From Clostridia bacterium (GTDB taxonomy: Bacteria > Bacillota_A > Clostridia > Oscillospirales > CAG-272): DNA of 25,382 nucleotides. Numbering within the stretch: the first letter of the stretch is position 1; each line of letters begins with the position of its first letter. The translations under genes and the position numbers were made by a program. This document shows positions 1 through 6,843 of the stretch, piece by piece. Location: positions 1 through 25,382 of the forward strand of contig JAFTRQ010000149.1 of NCBI GenBank assembly GCA_017462125.1, in the 5' to 3' direction. Below the pieces are notes generated by a model. The model was not told the origin of the DNA. It saw nothing but the letters and a program-made list of their open reading frames with translations, and did not search any database.

Positions 1-240
1 ATGGTTGAGAGAGAAGAAACCATCAAGGAGAAAGTCCTTGAGATGACCATTGAGGAACTTGACATGTCTGTTCGTTCTTTCAATTGCTTGAAGAGAGCAG
101 GCATTGATACAGTTGAAGATCTTACAAATCGCACCGAAGAGGATATGATCAAGGTAAGAAACCTTGGTAAGAAATCGCTTGACGAAGTTATTCAGAAGCT
201 CCACTCGCTTGGTCTTGACCTTAAGCGCGAAGAGGAGTAA
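1..240 (+). CDS. rpoA: DNA-directed RNA polymerase subunit alpha, C-terminal part (5' end outside window)
   Basis: The visible 79 residues are the C-terminal domain of the RNA polymerase alpha subunit, which contacts UP-element DNA and transcription activators. The key stretch is [17 protein letters not shown] followed by TVEDL and [12 protein letters not shown], the two helix-hairpin-helix blocks that carry the DNA-contacting Arg, Asn and Lys residues. The full protein is normally about 315 residues, so the ATG at base 1 is an internal methionine and the gene runs in from the left. rplQ follows 38 bp later with its own ribosome site. That order (rpoA then rplQ) closes the alpha operon in most Bacillota. 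Confidence 0.95.
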   Translation: MVEREETIKEKVLEMTIEELDMSVRSFNCLKRAGIDTVEDLTNRTEEDMIKVRNLGKKSLDEVIQKLHSLGLDLKREEE

Positions 241-278
241 GAAATTTAGATTAATTAAGCAGAAGGAGGGAATTAGAA

Positions 279-644
279 ATGCCCGGAACCAGAAAACTTG
301 GCAGACCTACCGCACACAGAAAAGCTATGCTTCGCGGAATGGTTACCCTGCTGCTTGAGAACGGACAGGTTGAGACAACTCTCACCAGAGCGAAAGAAGT
401 TCGTTCCATCGCAGAAAAGATGATTACACTTGGCAAGAAGAATACACTTGCAAGCCGCAGAGCTGCTCTTGCATACATCACTAAGGAAGACGTTGTAACA
501 AAGCTGTTCAACGAGATCGCTCCTAAGTACGCAGAGAGACAGGGCGGTTACACTCAGATCTTCAAGATCGGCGCACGCCGCGGCGATGCTGCTGAAATGG
601 CTATCGTTCGTCTTATCGACGAGGAAGCTCCTAAGGCTGAGTAA
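279..644 (+). CDS. rplQ: 50S ribosomal protein L17
   Basis: This 121-residue protein is bacterial ribosomal protein L17, a component of the large subunit near the peptide exit. It begins with [19 protein letters not shown], the family signature, and contains the [19 protein letters not shown] block. Its length is normal for the family. The start is fixed by the ribosome site AGAAGGAGGG at 261-270, eight bases upstream of the ATG. It is cotranscribed with rpoA and is the last gene of that operon, since an intrinsic terminator begins nine bases after its stop. Confidence 0.97.
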   Translation: MPGTRKLGRPTAHRKAMLRGMVTLLLENGQVETTLTRAKEVRSIAEKMITLGKKNTLASRRAALAYITKEDVVTKLFNEIAPKYAERQGGYTQIFKIGARRGDAAEMAIVRLIDEEAPKAE

Positions 645-652
645 TTAAAAAT

Positions 653-694
653 AAATGGGAAGAGGTATTGTAAAATGCTCTCTTCCCATTTTTT
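653..694 (+). terminator. Intrinsic terminator after rpoA-rplQ
   Basis: The 11-bp arms AATGGGAAGAG (654-664) and CTCTTCCCATT (680-690) pair perfectly. A T run follows at 689-694. It directly follows the rplQ stop and ends the ribosomal operon. Confidence 0.9.
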
Positions 695-736
695 ATTTTG
701 TGAAATTATTCTTTACATTTTTGAAAAAATATTATG

Positions 737-765
737 TTGAAATTTTTTTACTTGTGTGATATACT
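737..765 (+). promoter_or_regulatory. Promoter of mgtE
   Basis: TTGAAA (737-742) and TATACT (760-765) are separated by 17 bp, and TGA before the -10 makes it an extended -10 site. The resulting leader is only about 80 nt, too short for an M-box magnesium riboswitch. Confidence 0.7.
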
Positions 766-850
766 ACTCTTGTTATGGTATAAATAACGATACAGTCGGA
801 ATAAAAGCTGTTTTGTTGAACAAAAAATAAGAGCAAAGGAGGGGAAAGAA

Positions 851-2356
851 ATGACGGATTTTGATAAAGAGCAATTTGAGAATGAAAATAAAGAACCTGA
901 ACTCGAAAATCAAGAGCTCGAAAATGACGATCAAGAATTTGAGAGCGTCGAAGAGCTTCGTGAAGAAGAGATAGAGAGTACGTTTGACTCTCTTGTTGAG
1001 ATGTTGGATAACCGACGGTATTCCGATTTCGTGCAAACTATCGACGAGTTGAACCCCGTTGACGCGGCAGATTTCTTTTCCCGAATTGAAGCGAAAAGAA
1101 TACCTACGGTGTTTAAGCTTTTAACAAAAGACAACGCAGCGGACATTTTTGCGGAGCTTGACAGCGACATTCAAAAAAGAATCATCGAGGCACTTTCCGA
1201 TAGAGAAACATCGGCGATCATTGAAGAGTTGGCGCTTGACGATGCGGTTGATGCCCTCAGTGAATTGCCTGCGAATATCGTAGCAAGAATCATGAAAAAC
1301 GTTACGTCTGAAACTCGCGCCGAGATCAACAGATTGTTGGCTTATCCGGAATACAGCGCCGGAAGCATTATGACGGCAGAGTATATCGGTATTCACGCAA
1401 AAATGAGTGTGGCACAGGCCGTTGAGTATATCAGACTCACAGGAATAAATAAAGAAACCGTGTACGTAGCTTACGTTACCGATGAAAGCCGCGTGCTTGA
1501 AGGTACGGTTTCCTTTAAGGAGCTGTTGTTTGCCAATCCCCAGGACCTTATAGGAAATATTATGACAGAGGATCCCATATATGCGGCTACGGTAGACGAC
1601 CAGGAGTACGTTGCTGACACCATTGCGAAGTACGGCCTTTTGGCGCTCCCTATCGTAGATAAGGAGAAGCGACTTGTTGGTATCGTAACTGTTGACGACG
1701 CTATTGACGTCATTAACGAAGAGGCGACCGAGGATATCGAGATCATGGCGGCTATTACGCCTACCGATAAGCCTTATATGAAAACGGGTGTGTTTGAGAC
1801 CTGGAAAAAACGTTTTCCGTGGCTTTTGGTGCTGATGTTGGCAGCGATATTTTCAAGCGCGGTCATTACGCATTATGAAAATGCAATCGGAACCTATGCA
1901 ATCTTAACAGTTTTCTTCCCCATGCTGATGAATACCGGCGGTAACGCGGGAAGCCAATCTTCTGTAGCCATCATTCGTGCGATGTCGCTTGGCGAGATCA
2001 CAATGAAGAATTTCATGCGTGTAATATGGAAAGAGTTCCGCGTTTCGGTGCTTTGCGGTATCTGTCTTGCAATCGTTTGTTTTGTGAAAACGATGCTGAT
2101 CGATTTCCGTTTGCAAGCTGAAACCGTTTTGGAGAATGGCGCGGTGCAAGACAATTTGAAGGTGGCGGCGATCGTCAGCGCAACGGCATTCTTTGCAGTT
2201 GTCGTGGCGAAGGTTGTGGGAACAATATTGCCGATGCTTGCCAAAAAGATAAAGCTCGATCCTGCCGTTATGGCATCACCTTTTATTACAACCATTGTCG
2301 ATACCGTAACGCTGGTGATCTATTTCTCCATAGCGTCGCAGGCTTTGGGGCTTTGA
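851..2356 (+). CDS. mgtE: Magnesium transporter MgtE
   Basis: This 501-residue protein is an MgtE-type Mg2+ channel of the cytoplasmic membrane. The order is an acidic N-terminal extension (about residues 1-45), the MgtE_N superhelical domain (about 46-150), two CBS domains (about 175-295) that sense cytosolic Mg2+, and a C-terminal five-helix pore region (about 315-501). The pore carries PMLMNTGGNAGSQ at 357-369, the family ion-selectivity motif. The family is usually about 450 residues; the extra length is the Glu/Asp-rich N terminus. The ribosome site AAAGGAGGGG lies at 836-845. The gene stands alone between its own promoter and a terminator. No metal riboswitch is visible upstream. Confidence 0.96.
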   Translation: MTDFDKEQFENENKEPELENQELENDDQEFESVEELREEEIESTFDSLVEMLDNRRYSDFVQTIDELNPVDAADFFSRIEAKRIPTVFKLLTKDNAADIFAELDSDIQKRIIEALSDRETSAIIEELALDDAVDALSELPANIVARIMKNVTSETRAEINRLLAYPEYSAGSIMTAEYIGIHAKMSVAQAVEYIRLTGINKETVYVAYVTDESRVLEGTVSFKELLFANPQDLIGNIMTEDPIYAATVDDQEYVADTIAKYGLLALPIVDKEKRLVGIVTVDDAIDVINEEATEDIEIMAAITPTDKPYMKTGVFETWKKRFPWLLVLMLAAIFSSAVITHYENAIGTYAILTVFFPMLMNTGGNAGSQSSVAIIRAMSLGEITMKNFMRVIWKEFRVSVLCGICLAIVCFVKTMLIDFRLQAETVLENGAVQDNLKVAAIVSATAFFAVVVAKVVGTILPMLAKKIKLDPAVMASPFITTIVDTVTLVIYFSIASQALGL

Positions 2357-2360
2357 TAAT

Positions 2361-2396
2361 AAAAAGGACAGAAATTTTACGTTTTCTGTCCTTTTT
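2361..2396. terminator. Two-way terminator between mgtE and the Cys-rich gene
   Basis: The 14-bp perfect arms AAAAAGGACAGAAA (2361-2374) and TTTCTGTCCTTTTT (2383-2396) give a hairpin with a T run on both strands. It ends mgtE on the plus strand and the small Cys-rich gene on the minus strand. Confidence 0.9.
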
Positions 2397-2411
2397 GTTT
2401 TAAAATAAAAG

Positions 2412-2594
2412 TCAATCACAGCTTTCTTTTCTGCTTTTTGGTTCAAATTCAGGAAAACAGATCAAGCAGTAGTCGCACTCATCGCAACAGCACTCAAATT
2501 CTTGGTCTCCGTTACCGAGACAAACCGTAGGATCTCCCGGTGTAAGATTTGTGCCGGTAATATCTGTTACCTTTTTTTGAATATTTTTGTTCAT
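2412..2594 (-). CDS. Small Cys-rich protein (60 residues), function unknown
   Basis: The start is the methionine of MNKNIQKKVTDI, because GGGAGG lies just upstream of that ATG (plus coordinates about 2598-2603). A longer reading up to 2678 would run through a terminator hairpin and has no ribosome site. The 60-residue product has eight cysteines, at 25, 35, 36, 37, 40, 43, 46 and 59. The core ECCCDECDYCLICFPEFEP looks like a metal-binding or disulfide cluster. The N-terminal third is Lys/Thr-rich, with no signal peptide or membrane helix. I do not recognise a characterised family. The gene lies 22 bp past the terminator of a structured RNA transcribed from the same strand, so it is probably made only by read-through. 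A metal- or redox-binding role, or a modified-peptide precursor, are both only possibilities. Confidence 0.7.
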   Translation of the reverse strand: MNKNIQKKVTDITGTNLTPGDPTVCLGNGDQEFECCCDECDYCLICFPEFEPKSRKESCD

Positions 2595-2615
2595 ATATCC
2601 TCCCTGCGTAAATAC

Positions 2616-2645
2616 AAAAAAGGTGCGCAACCGAAGCCACGCACC
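2616..2645 (-). terminator. Intrinsic terminator at the 3' end of the structured RNA
   Basis: Read on the minus strand, GGTGCGTGGC and GTTGCGCACC pair (with three G-T pairs) around a TTCG loop, and six T follow. It ends 22 bp upstream of the ATG of the Cys-rich gene, so it would act either as an RNA 3' end or as an attenuator. Confidence 0.8.
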
Positions 2646-2829
2646 GAAAAACGCAAACTCCAATTTGTCGCCAAACAAAACTTAAGAAGCACAAAGAAAA
2701 CCTTGTATCAACCGAAGCGGAATTTGCATTTTTACCAAATTCAAAATCAGTTGATACAGGAAAAGGGCATAAAACCCCCTATAAACAGCGAGCTTTCTTT
2801 GTGTAATTCATTATTAAGTTTTGTTTGGC
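2616..2829 (-). ncRNA. Highly structured RNA, about 214 nt (6S-like rod or regulatory leader)
   Basis: A strong minus-strand promoter predicts a transcript start at about 2829. The first 16 nt (2829-2814) pair perfectly with 2685-2670. Nested inside are a 10-bp helix (2803-2794 with 2699-2690), a 9-bp helix (2758-2750 with 2712-2704) and a 6-bp helix (2742-2737 with 2725-2720) capped by an 11-nt loop. A large internal loop of about 35 nt (2793-2759) lies on the 5' side and contains a possible small GGG/CCC hairpin. A terminator ends the RNA at about 2616. The rod shape, the paired ends and the opening of the large loop about 37 nt from the start resemble 6S RNA, which mimics an open promoter and binds housekeeping RNA polymerase. 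Against this, the open side is mostly on the 5' strand and a small gene follows the terminator, as in a leader attenuator. The family is not identified by sequence. Confidence 0.6.
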
Positions 2830-2835
2830 TCTTTT

Positions 2836-2864
2836 ATTATATCATACTTTCCTGCGTTTGTAAA
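2836..2864 (-). promoter_or_regulatory. Strong promoter of the structured RNA
   Basis: On the minus strand, TTTACA (2864-2859), a 17-bp spacer and TATAAT (2841-2836), with TGA before the -10. This is among the closest to consensus in the window. The predicted start falls exactly at the first base of the RNA closing helix. Confidence 0.85.
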
Positions 2865-2873
2865 TCCCAAAAT

Positions 2874-2918
2874 AAAAAAATCTTCCATTTTGCCGAATTT
2901 ATGGCGAATGGAAGATTT
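2874..2918 (-). terminator. Terminator of the SDR-AraC-FAD oxidoreductase unit
   Basis: On the minus strand the arms AAATCTTCCATT (2918-2907) and AATGGAAGATTT (2889-2878) pair perfectly, with an inner TCGCC/GGCAA part, and seven T follow. It isolates the minus-strand operon from the RNA promoter just downstream. Confidence 0.8.
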
Positions 2919-2926
2919 GGGGTGTT

Positions 2927-3028
2927 GATAAATTGCAATTTATCGGTGAGGTAAAGGAGACGCGAAACGCCTTCTCCGCTGGAGAAGGCGTTTCGCAAAG
3001 TTCTTCTCACCGATAAATCAAAATTTGA
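2927..3028. repeat. 102-bp palindromic intergenic element, copy A
   Basis: The left end contains the perfect 18-bp palindrome GATAAATTGCAATTTATC (2927-2944) and runs into GGTGAG. The right end, CTCACCGATAAATC from 3006, is its inverted copy; 12-13 bp are perfect and about 21 bp are imperfect. Between them is a perfect 16-bp hairpin (2962-2977 with 2981-2996, loop GCT). The same ends bound the element at 6589-6843. The right end lies eight bases from the stop codon of the FAD oxidoreductase gene. There is no coding capacity, so it is probably a MITE-like or REP-like element. Confidence 0.75.
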
Positions 3029-3035
3029 AATACTA

Positions 3036-4958
3036 TTATATATCGCCGAAGCCATTGTCATACTTATATTCAAGCTCCAGCTTTTTGATGTTTCTCCTGA
3101 CCTTTTCTGCATAGGGACTTTTATCAATCAGGTCGGTTTTGTCGTGGCTGAACCAGCCTGCGTCCTTGAAGTGGTAGTCCTCCTCGTCGCCAACGGCGCA
3201 CTGGAAGGAATTGGGGGAGGGAACTCCTGCGCGGAGCAGTTCTTTGTATTCCTCAAGATACTTTTCGTAGACCTCGCGGGGAGTGCAGTTGTGCCTTTTA
3301 CAGATCACCGACGCAAGACCCGCCGCTTCGCCAAGCATACCCAGGGTTCGCATAACGCGAATTGACGAGAACGCCACGTGAGAGGTGCTGACGGTTCTGC
3401 CGCCGAGAAAAAGATTCTTTACGTCGCGGGCGTAGAGACAGCGGTAGGGTACTGGATAGGGCTTGACGATGCCGCGATGGTAGGCAAAGGAGCGGAAGGC
3501 TTCGCCGAATTTTTCCTCGTTGGTGGCTTCGGGGAAGTGAATGTCGATGCTCCAGGTCATACAAGCGGTGCAGTCGTCGTAGATCACGTGATTTTCAATG
3601 TCGTTTTGAGTGAGAATGTGGTCACCTATTACTCGGTAGCTCTCTCGCTTGCCGCCTAAGTGCGACGCCCATTTGAGAGAATAGTTGGCGTAGTCATCCT
3701 TGCGCACCGAGCGGTTTTTCTGGAAGGACCAGTTGCCATAGATCATATAAAGCCCGTAATCGCGGATGTATTCGGTCTCCTCTGCCATATTTCGGCGGAA
3801 ACCTGTTTCCTGCTCCCAGTCGCCGCTCAGAACGTGGAGACAATCCTCGTCACATTTGAACATACCCGTATCAAAATCGGGGAATTCGGTGGGATAGGGC
3901 TTTTTCTCGGAATACCAGCGGATAGATTGACCCATAACCAGCTTTTCGTATGCCTTGGCACCGAGGCTTTCACCGAAGGTCTCCTTTGCCTCGCGGCCGT
4001 ACATGACCTCGCACCCCGCCATTCTTGAGAGCATCGCGTCTCCCGTGCAATCGGCGAAAACTCTGCCGCGGTATATTTTGCGCTTGCCGCTCTTTATTTG
4101 CAGAGCCTCAACGCTTCTGATATATCCGTCCTCGGTTGTGACGTTTATCATCTGTTCGCCCAAGGCAAGAGTGCATCTGCCGTAGCTTTCGTTCAGCATA
4201 AAGGCGAATTTTTTGCGGTCGTCCTCGTAATATTCCTTCTCAAAGAGGGTGGGATAGCCTAATATCGGTTGAATTTCCTTGACGATCTTGCCCAAATTTT
4301 CGTAGGGAGGGAGATTTAATAAGCCGCCGAGACAGACCCGTACCTCGGAGCTGTTGCAGCCGCCCAAGACCTCGCGGTCGTGTATGAGAAGGACTCGCTC
4401 ACCGCTTCTTGATGCCGCCAAAGCGGTGCAGATGCCCGCGATGCCGCCGCCCACGACGATAAGGTCGTATTCGGTCTCGCAGACTACGGGCTCGGGGCAG
4501 GTAAAACTGTATCTGAAGTCTTTTAGAGCTTCTGCTTCATTTGGCGGCAGGTCACCGTCGGCTGTGATGTAGACAGCGTCGCATCTGCCGTTAAAGCCCG
4601 TAAGGTCGTGGAGGGCGAGAGTGTGTTTGCCGCAATCCAAGGCGATTTTGCCCGCGTTTGCCCATGCCCAATCGCCGCCGTTTACTCCGAGAGAGGAGGG
4701 GAGAGCTTGTCCGTCTATAAGCAGAGAGAATCTGCCCGCCTTGAGCCTTCCCCAAGGTGAGGTCCAATCGCGGGTGCGGACCCAGACTCGGTATTCGCCG
4801 CCCTCGCTTACGTCAAAATGGGTGACGGCATCCTCCACGGGCAGGCCAAGTCCGTGGGCCATAATATAGGGCGAGCCCATCTGAAGAGTTGATTGCTGGT
4901 CGATGAGCCAACCGCCGAGGTCGGAAAAGCTCTCGGCTTCTATAAAAATCTTCTTCAT
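3036..4958 (-). CDS. FAD-dependent oxidoreductase with N-terminal beta-rich domain
   Basis: This 640-residue protein has two parts. Residues 1 to about 150 are a beta-rich region (IFIEAESFSDLGGWLID, then YRVWVRTRDW) resembling the carbohydrate-binding-like domains attached to sugar-acting enzymes. Residues from about 163 onward are an FAD_oxidored-type flavoprotein, with the dinucleotide motif DLIVVGGGIAG at 165-175 and the following GGCNSSEVRV at 199-208. A late LFLGGRTVSTSHVAF segment fits the second FAD-contact region. There is no signal peptide, so it is probably cytoplasmic. Family members often sit in carbohydrate-use loci; the substrate is unknown. The start has an AAAGGA ribosome site. 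It is the last gene of a unit with an AraC regulator 12 bp upstream and an SDR gene before that. Confidence 0.85.
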   Translation of the reverse strand: MKKIFIEAESFSDLGGWLIDQQSTLQMGSPYIMAHGLGLPVEDAVTHFDVSEGGEYRVWVRTRDWTSPWGRLKAGRFSLLIDGQALPSSLGVNGGDWAWANAGKIALDCGKHTLALHDLTGFNGRCDAVYITADGDLPPNEAEALKDFRYSFTCPEPVVCETEYDLIVVGGGIAGICTALAASRSGERVLLIHDREVLGGCNSSEVRVCLGGLLNLPPYENLGKIVKEIQPILGYPTLFEKEYYEDDRKKFAFMLNESYGRCTLALGEQMINVTTEDGYIRSVEALQIKSGKRKIYRGRVFADCTGDAMLSRMAGCEVMYGREAKETFGESLGAKAYEKLVMGQSIRWYSEKKPYPTEFPDFDTGMFKCDEDCLHVLSGDWEQETGFRRNMAEETEYIRDYGLYMIYGNWSFQKNRSVRKDDYANYSLKWASHLGGKRESYRVIGDHILTQNDIENHVIYDDCTACMTWSIDIHFPEATNEEKFGEAFRSFAYHRGIVKPYPVPYRCLYARDVKNLFLGGRTVSTSHVAFSSIRVMRTLGMLGEAAGLASVICKRHNCTPREVYEKYLEEYKELLRAGVPSPNSFQCAVGDEEDYHFKDAGWFSHDKTDLIDKSPYAEKVRRNIKKLELEYKYDNGFGDI

Positions 4959-4970
4959 TTTCGTTTCCTT

Positions 4971-5789
4971 TCAGCGGCTTTTGCCCTTGACGGGGATCAT
5001 AACGGTAAAGCTTCCGTCGGGAGAGAAGCGCTCAACGTTGGGGCGCTGGGGGTCTCTTTCGTATATGCCCGACGGCAAAAACGAGTAGTTTATGCGGTTG
5101 TAAAGGTCGTTGATCTCGGATTCTGCGCTATCTGCTTCAACGTCAAAGCAGAGCCATCTGCCGCCGACAACAAGCAGAGTGCCGTCACCTTGCGCCATGT
5201 CGGCGACCCTCTCGCCAATGTAGCACAAAACGTCGCGCTCGCCGTTGACGTATGCGGCGTAAACATCGTTTTCGGAGTCTGTTTCATCCGCAAGAACCTC
5301 ATATTCAGCCCAAACGCTCTCGCAGCAGCAGGTGTCGCTGATGGGAGAGGTGCCGCAAATTCCCTTTATGCAAAAGGGTTCCAACACTCTTTCGGTGTAT
5401 TCGAGAGTGCCGCCGCCCTGTACTGTGATCTGGAATTGCGGCTTTAAAAATATACTCAGCCTGACGTCAGACGAACGCGCTTCCTGGGGCGAGACGTCAA
5501 AGGCTTCCTTAAATGCGCGCGTGAATGAGGACGAGGAGTCGTAGCCGTATTTGGCGCCGATCTCGCTGATATTGCCGTTTGCCGCCTTTAATTCCTCTGC
5601 CGCCATAGAAAGACGGCGCTTTCTGATATATTCCGCTACGGGGATGCCGATGACGAAGGAGAAGATGCGGCGAAATTCATATTCCGAAAGGGTTGCCAGC
5701 TTTGAGAGCGTCGCGCAATCGATCTGCTCGGTCAGGTGCGATTCGATGTATTCGACTACCTGATTTATCTTTTCAATTCCGTTGTACAT
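4971..5789 (-). CDS. AraC-family regulator with GyrI-like effector domain
   Basis: The 272-residue protein starts with a two-helix-turn-helix AraC DNA-binding domain (about residues 5-105), including CATLSKLATLSEYEFRRIF and ISEIGAKYGYDSSSSFTRAF followed by VSPQEAR. The C-terminal half (about 115-270) resembles the GyrI-like/AraC effector-binding fold (EYTERVLEPFCIKGICG, then a final FTVMIPVK strand). This order, DNA-binding first and ligand domain last, is that of Rob/BltR-like regulators. The gene begins three bases after the SDR stop codon, so it is probably translationally coupled, and it precedes the FAD oxidoreductase by 12 bp. It most likely controls this unit in response to its substrate; the ligand is unknown. 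Confidence 0.88.
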   Translation of the reverse strand: MYNGIEKINQVVEYIESHLTEQIDCATLSKLATLSEYEFRRIFSFVIGIPVAEYIRKRRLSMAAEELKAANGNISEIGAKYGYDSSSSFTRAFKEAFDVSPQEARSSDVRLSIFLKPQFQITVQGGGTLEYTERVLEPFCIKGICGTSPISDTCCCESVWAEYEVLADETDSENDVYAAYVNGERDVLCYIGERVADMAQGDGTLLVVGGRWLCFDVEADSAESEINDLYNRINYSFLPSGIYERDPQRPNVERFSPDGSFTVMIPVKGKSR

Positions 5790-5792
5790 ATT

Positions 5793-6497
5793 TTAAAGCG
5801 GCTGAACTGCCTGACTCATACCCCAGACGGTTACGTCCTCGACGATAGCGCGGGATGGCATTTCGGCAACGAAAAGGACGGTATCAGCGATATCCTCGGT
5901 CTGCAGGGAATCGTCGGTCTCGCCGAGAGAAGCGGATGACTGGAAGTTCGTGCTTGCCGACGCGGGGATCACACAGCTTGCGCGCACACCGTGCGGCTGA
6001 AGCTCGGTCTGAAGTCCCTTTGTGAAGTTGAGCACGCCTGCCTTTGCCGCTGCGTAGACCGACCAATCCGCCCACGCGTGGGTGGCACAGACCGAGGCGA
6101 TATTGATAATAGTGCCCGCGCCGCGCGCCTTCATGTCCGCCGCGAAGATCTGTGCCGCGTACATCACGCTGTTCAGGTTAAGGGCGAGGATCTCGTCGAT
6201 GGTCTCCTTGGTTTGCTCCTCGATGGGACGGATGGCGATGCCGCCGCCTGCGTTGTTGACGAGAACGTCAAGTTGACCGAGGTGCAGGTCTGCATATTTC
6301 TTCAATTCGACCCATCCGTCGTAGCTCTTTACGTCCTGAACGAAGATATAATCGGCTCCCGACTCGACTTGCGCTTTTTCAAGTCGTATAAGGTCTCTGC
6401 CGGTGATAAGGGTGGTATATCCCGCTTTTTTGAACGCTTTTGCGGTCGCAAGGCCATAGCCCGACGTTCCGCCGGTTATAATAACTGTTTTTTTCAT
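5793..6497 (-). CDS. Short-chain dehydrogenase/reductase (SDR)
   Basis: The 234-residue protein is a classical SDR. It has the NAD(P) glycine motif TGGTSGYG at 8-15, the NNAGG strand at 81-85, and the catalytic set Asn109 (or Asn107), Ser135, Tyr148 and Lys152 in YAAAK. It is an NAD(P)-dependent oxidoreductase acting on a hydroxyl or carbonyl group; the substrate cannot be read from sequence. The start is supported by a GGAGG ribosome site (plus coordinates 6505-6509). It is first in a three-gene minus-strand unit with an AraC regulator and an FAD oxidoreductase, suggesting successive redox steps on one compound. A TACAAT -10 candidate lies at 6533-6528 with no clear -35, as expected if an activator is needed. 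Confidence 0.92.
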   Translation of the reverse strand: MKKTVIITGGTSGYGLATAKAFKKAGYTTLITGRDLIRLEKAQVESGADYIFVQDVKSYDGWVELKKYADLHLGQLDVLVNNAGGGIAIRPIEEQTKETIDEILALNLNSVMYAAQIFAADMKARGAGTIINIASVCATHAWADWSVYAAAKAGVLNFTKGLQTELQPHGVRASCVIPASASTNFQSSASLGETDDSLQTEDIADTVLFVAEMPSRAIVEDVTVWGMSQAVQPL

Positions 6498-6588
6498 AAT
6501 TTTACCTCCGTGATTGGTTTATAATTTATTGTACCACGGAAAAGGGAAAAAATCTATACATTTCTTGCATTTTTTTGATTTAAAAATA

Positions 6589-6843
6589 GATAAATTGCAA
6601 TATATAGGGGGGAGAGACGCATGCCTCCGGCGGCTTACTTTCTTTGAAAAGAAAGTAAGCAAAGAAACTTTCTATAAACCACGAATTTTTTCAAAATTCG
6701 TGGTTGAAAAGGATAAACTGGATACATAATAGCCATTTTTTTTGAAAGTTTTTGGGATTCTTAAGACCTTTTTTCAAAAAGGTCTTAAGCGGGGTGCAGG
6801 GGCAGAGCCCCGCATCGCATCTCACCGACAAATCAAAATTTGA
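6589..6843. repeat. 255-bp multi-hairpin intergenic element, copy B
   Basis: The left end GATAAATTGCAA (6589-6600) and the right end CTCACCGACAAATC (6821-6834, running to 6843) match the ends of the element at 2927-3028. The interior differs and holds four hairpins in tandem: 6633-6660 (12-bp arms, TGAA loop), 6679-6703 (11-bp arms), 6760-6789 (about 13-bp arms) and 6789-6813 (GCGGGG paired with CCCCGC). The right end overlaps the last codons and stop of the symporter gene. No protein is encoded. It looks like a composite of small mobile hairpins in a MITE-like frame. Confidence 0.65.

Noticed and set aside
164..358. A 64-residue plus-strand frame spanning rpoA and rplQ
   Set aside because: It overlaps two certain genes in another frame and has no family signal.
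766..850. M-box magnesium riboswitch before mgtE
   Set aside because: The leader is about 80 nt, roughly half the size required, and no M-box core is visible.
2616..2829. Retron-type ncRNA, because of long paired ends and a following gene
   Set aside because: No reverse transcriptase gene follows; the next gene encodes 60 residues.
2502..2954. A 150-residue plus-strand frame across the structured RNA
   Set aside because: It is antisense to the RNA, its terminator and the Cys-rich gene; no ribosome site and low-complexity composition.
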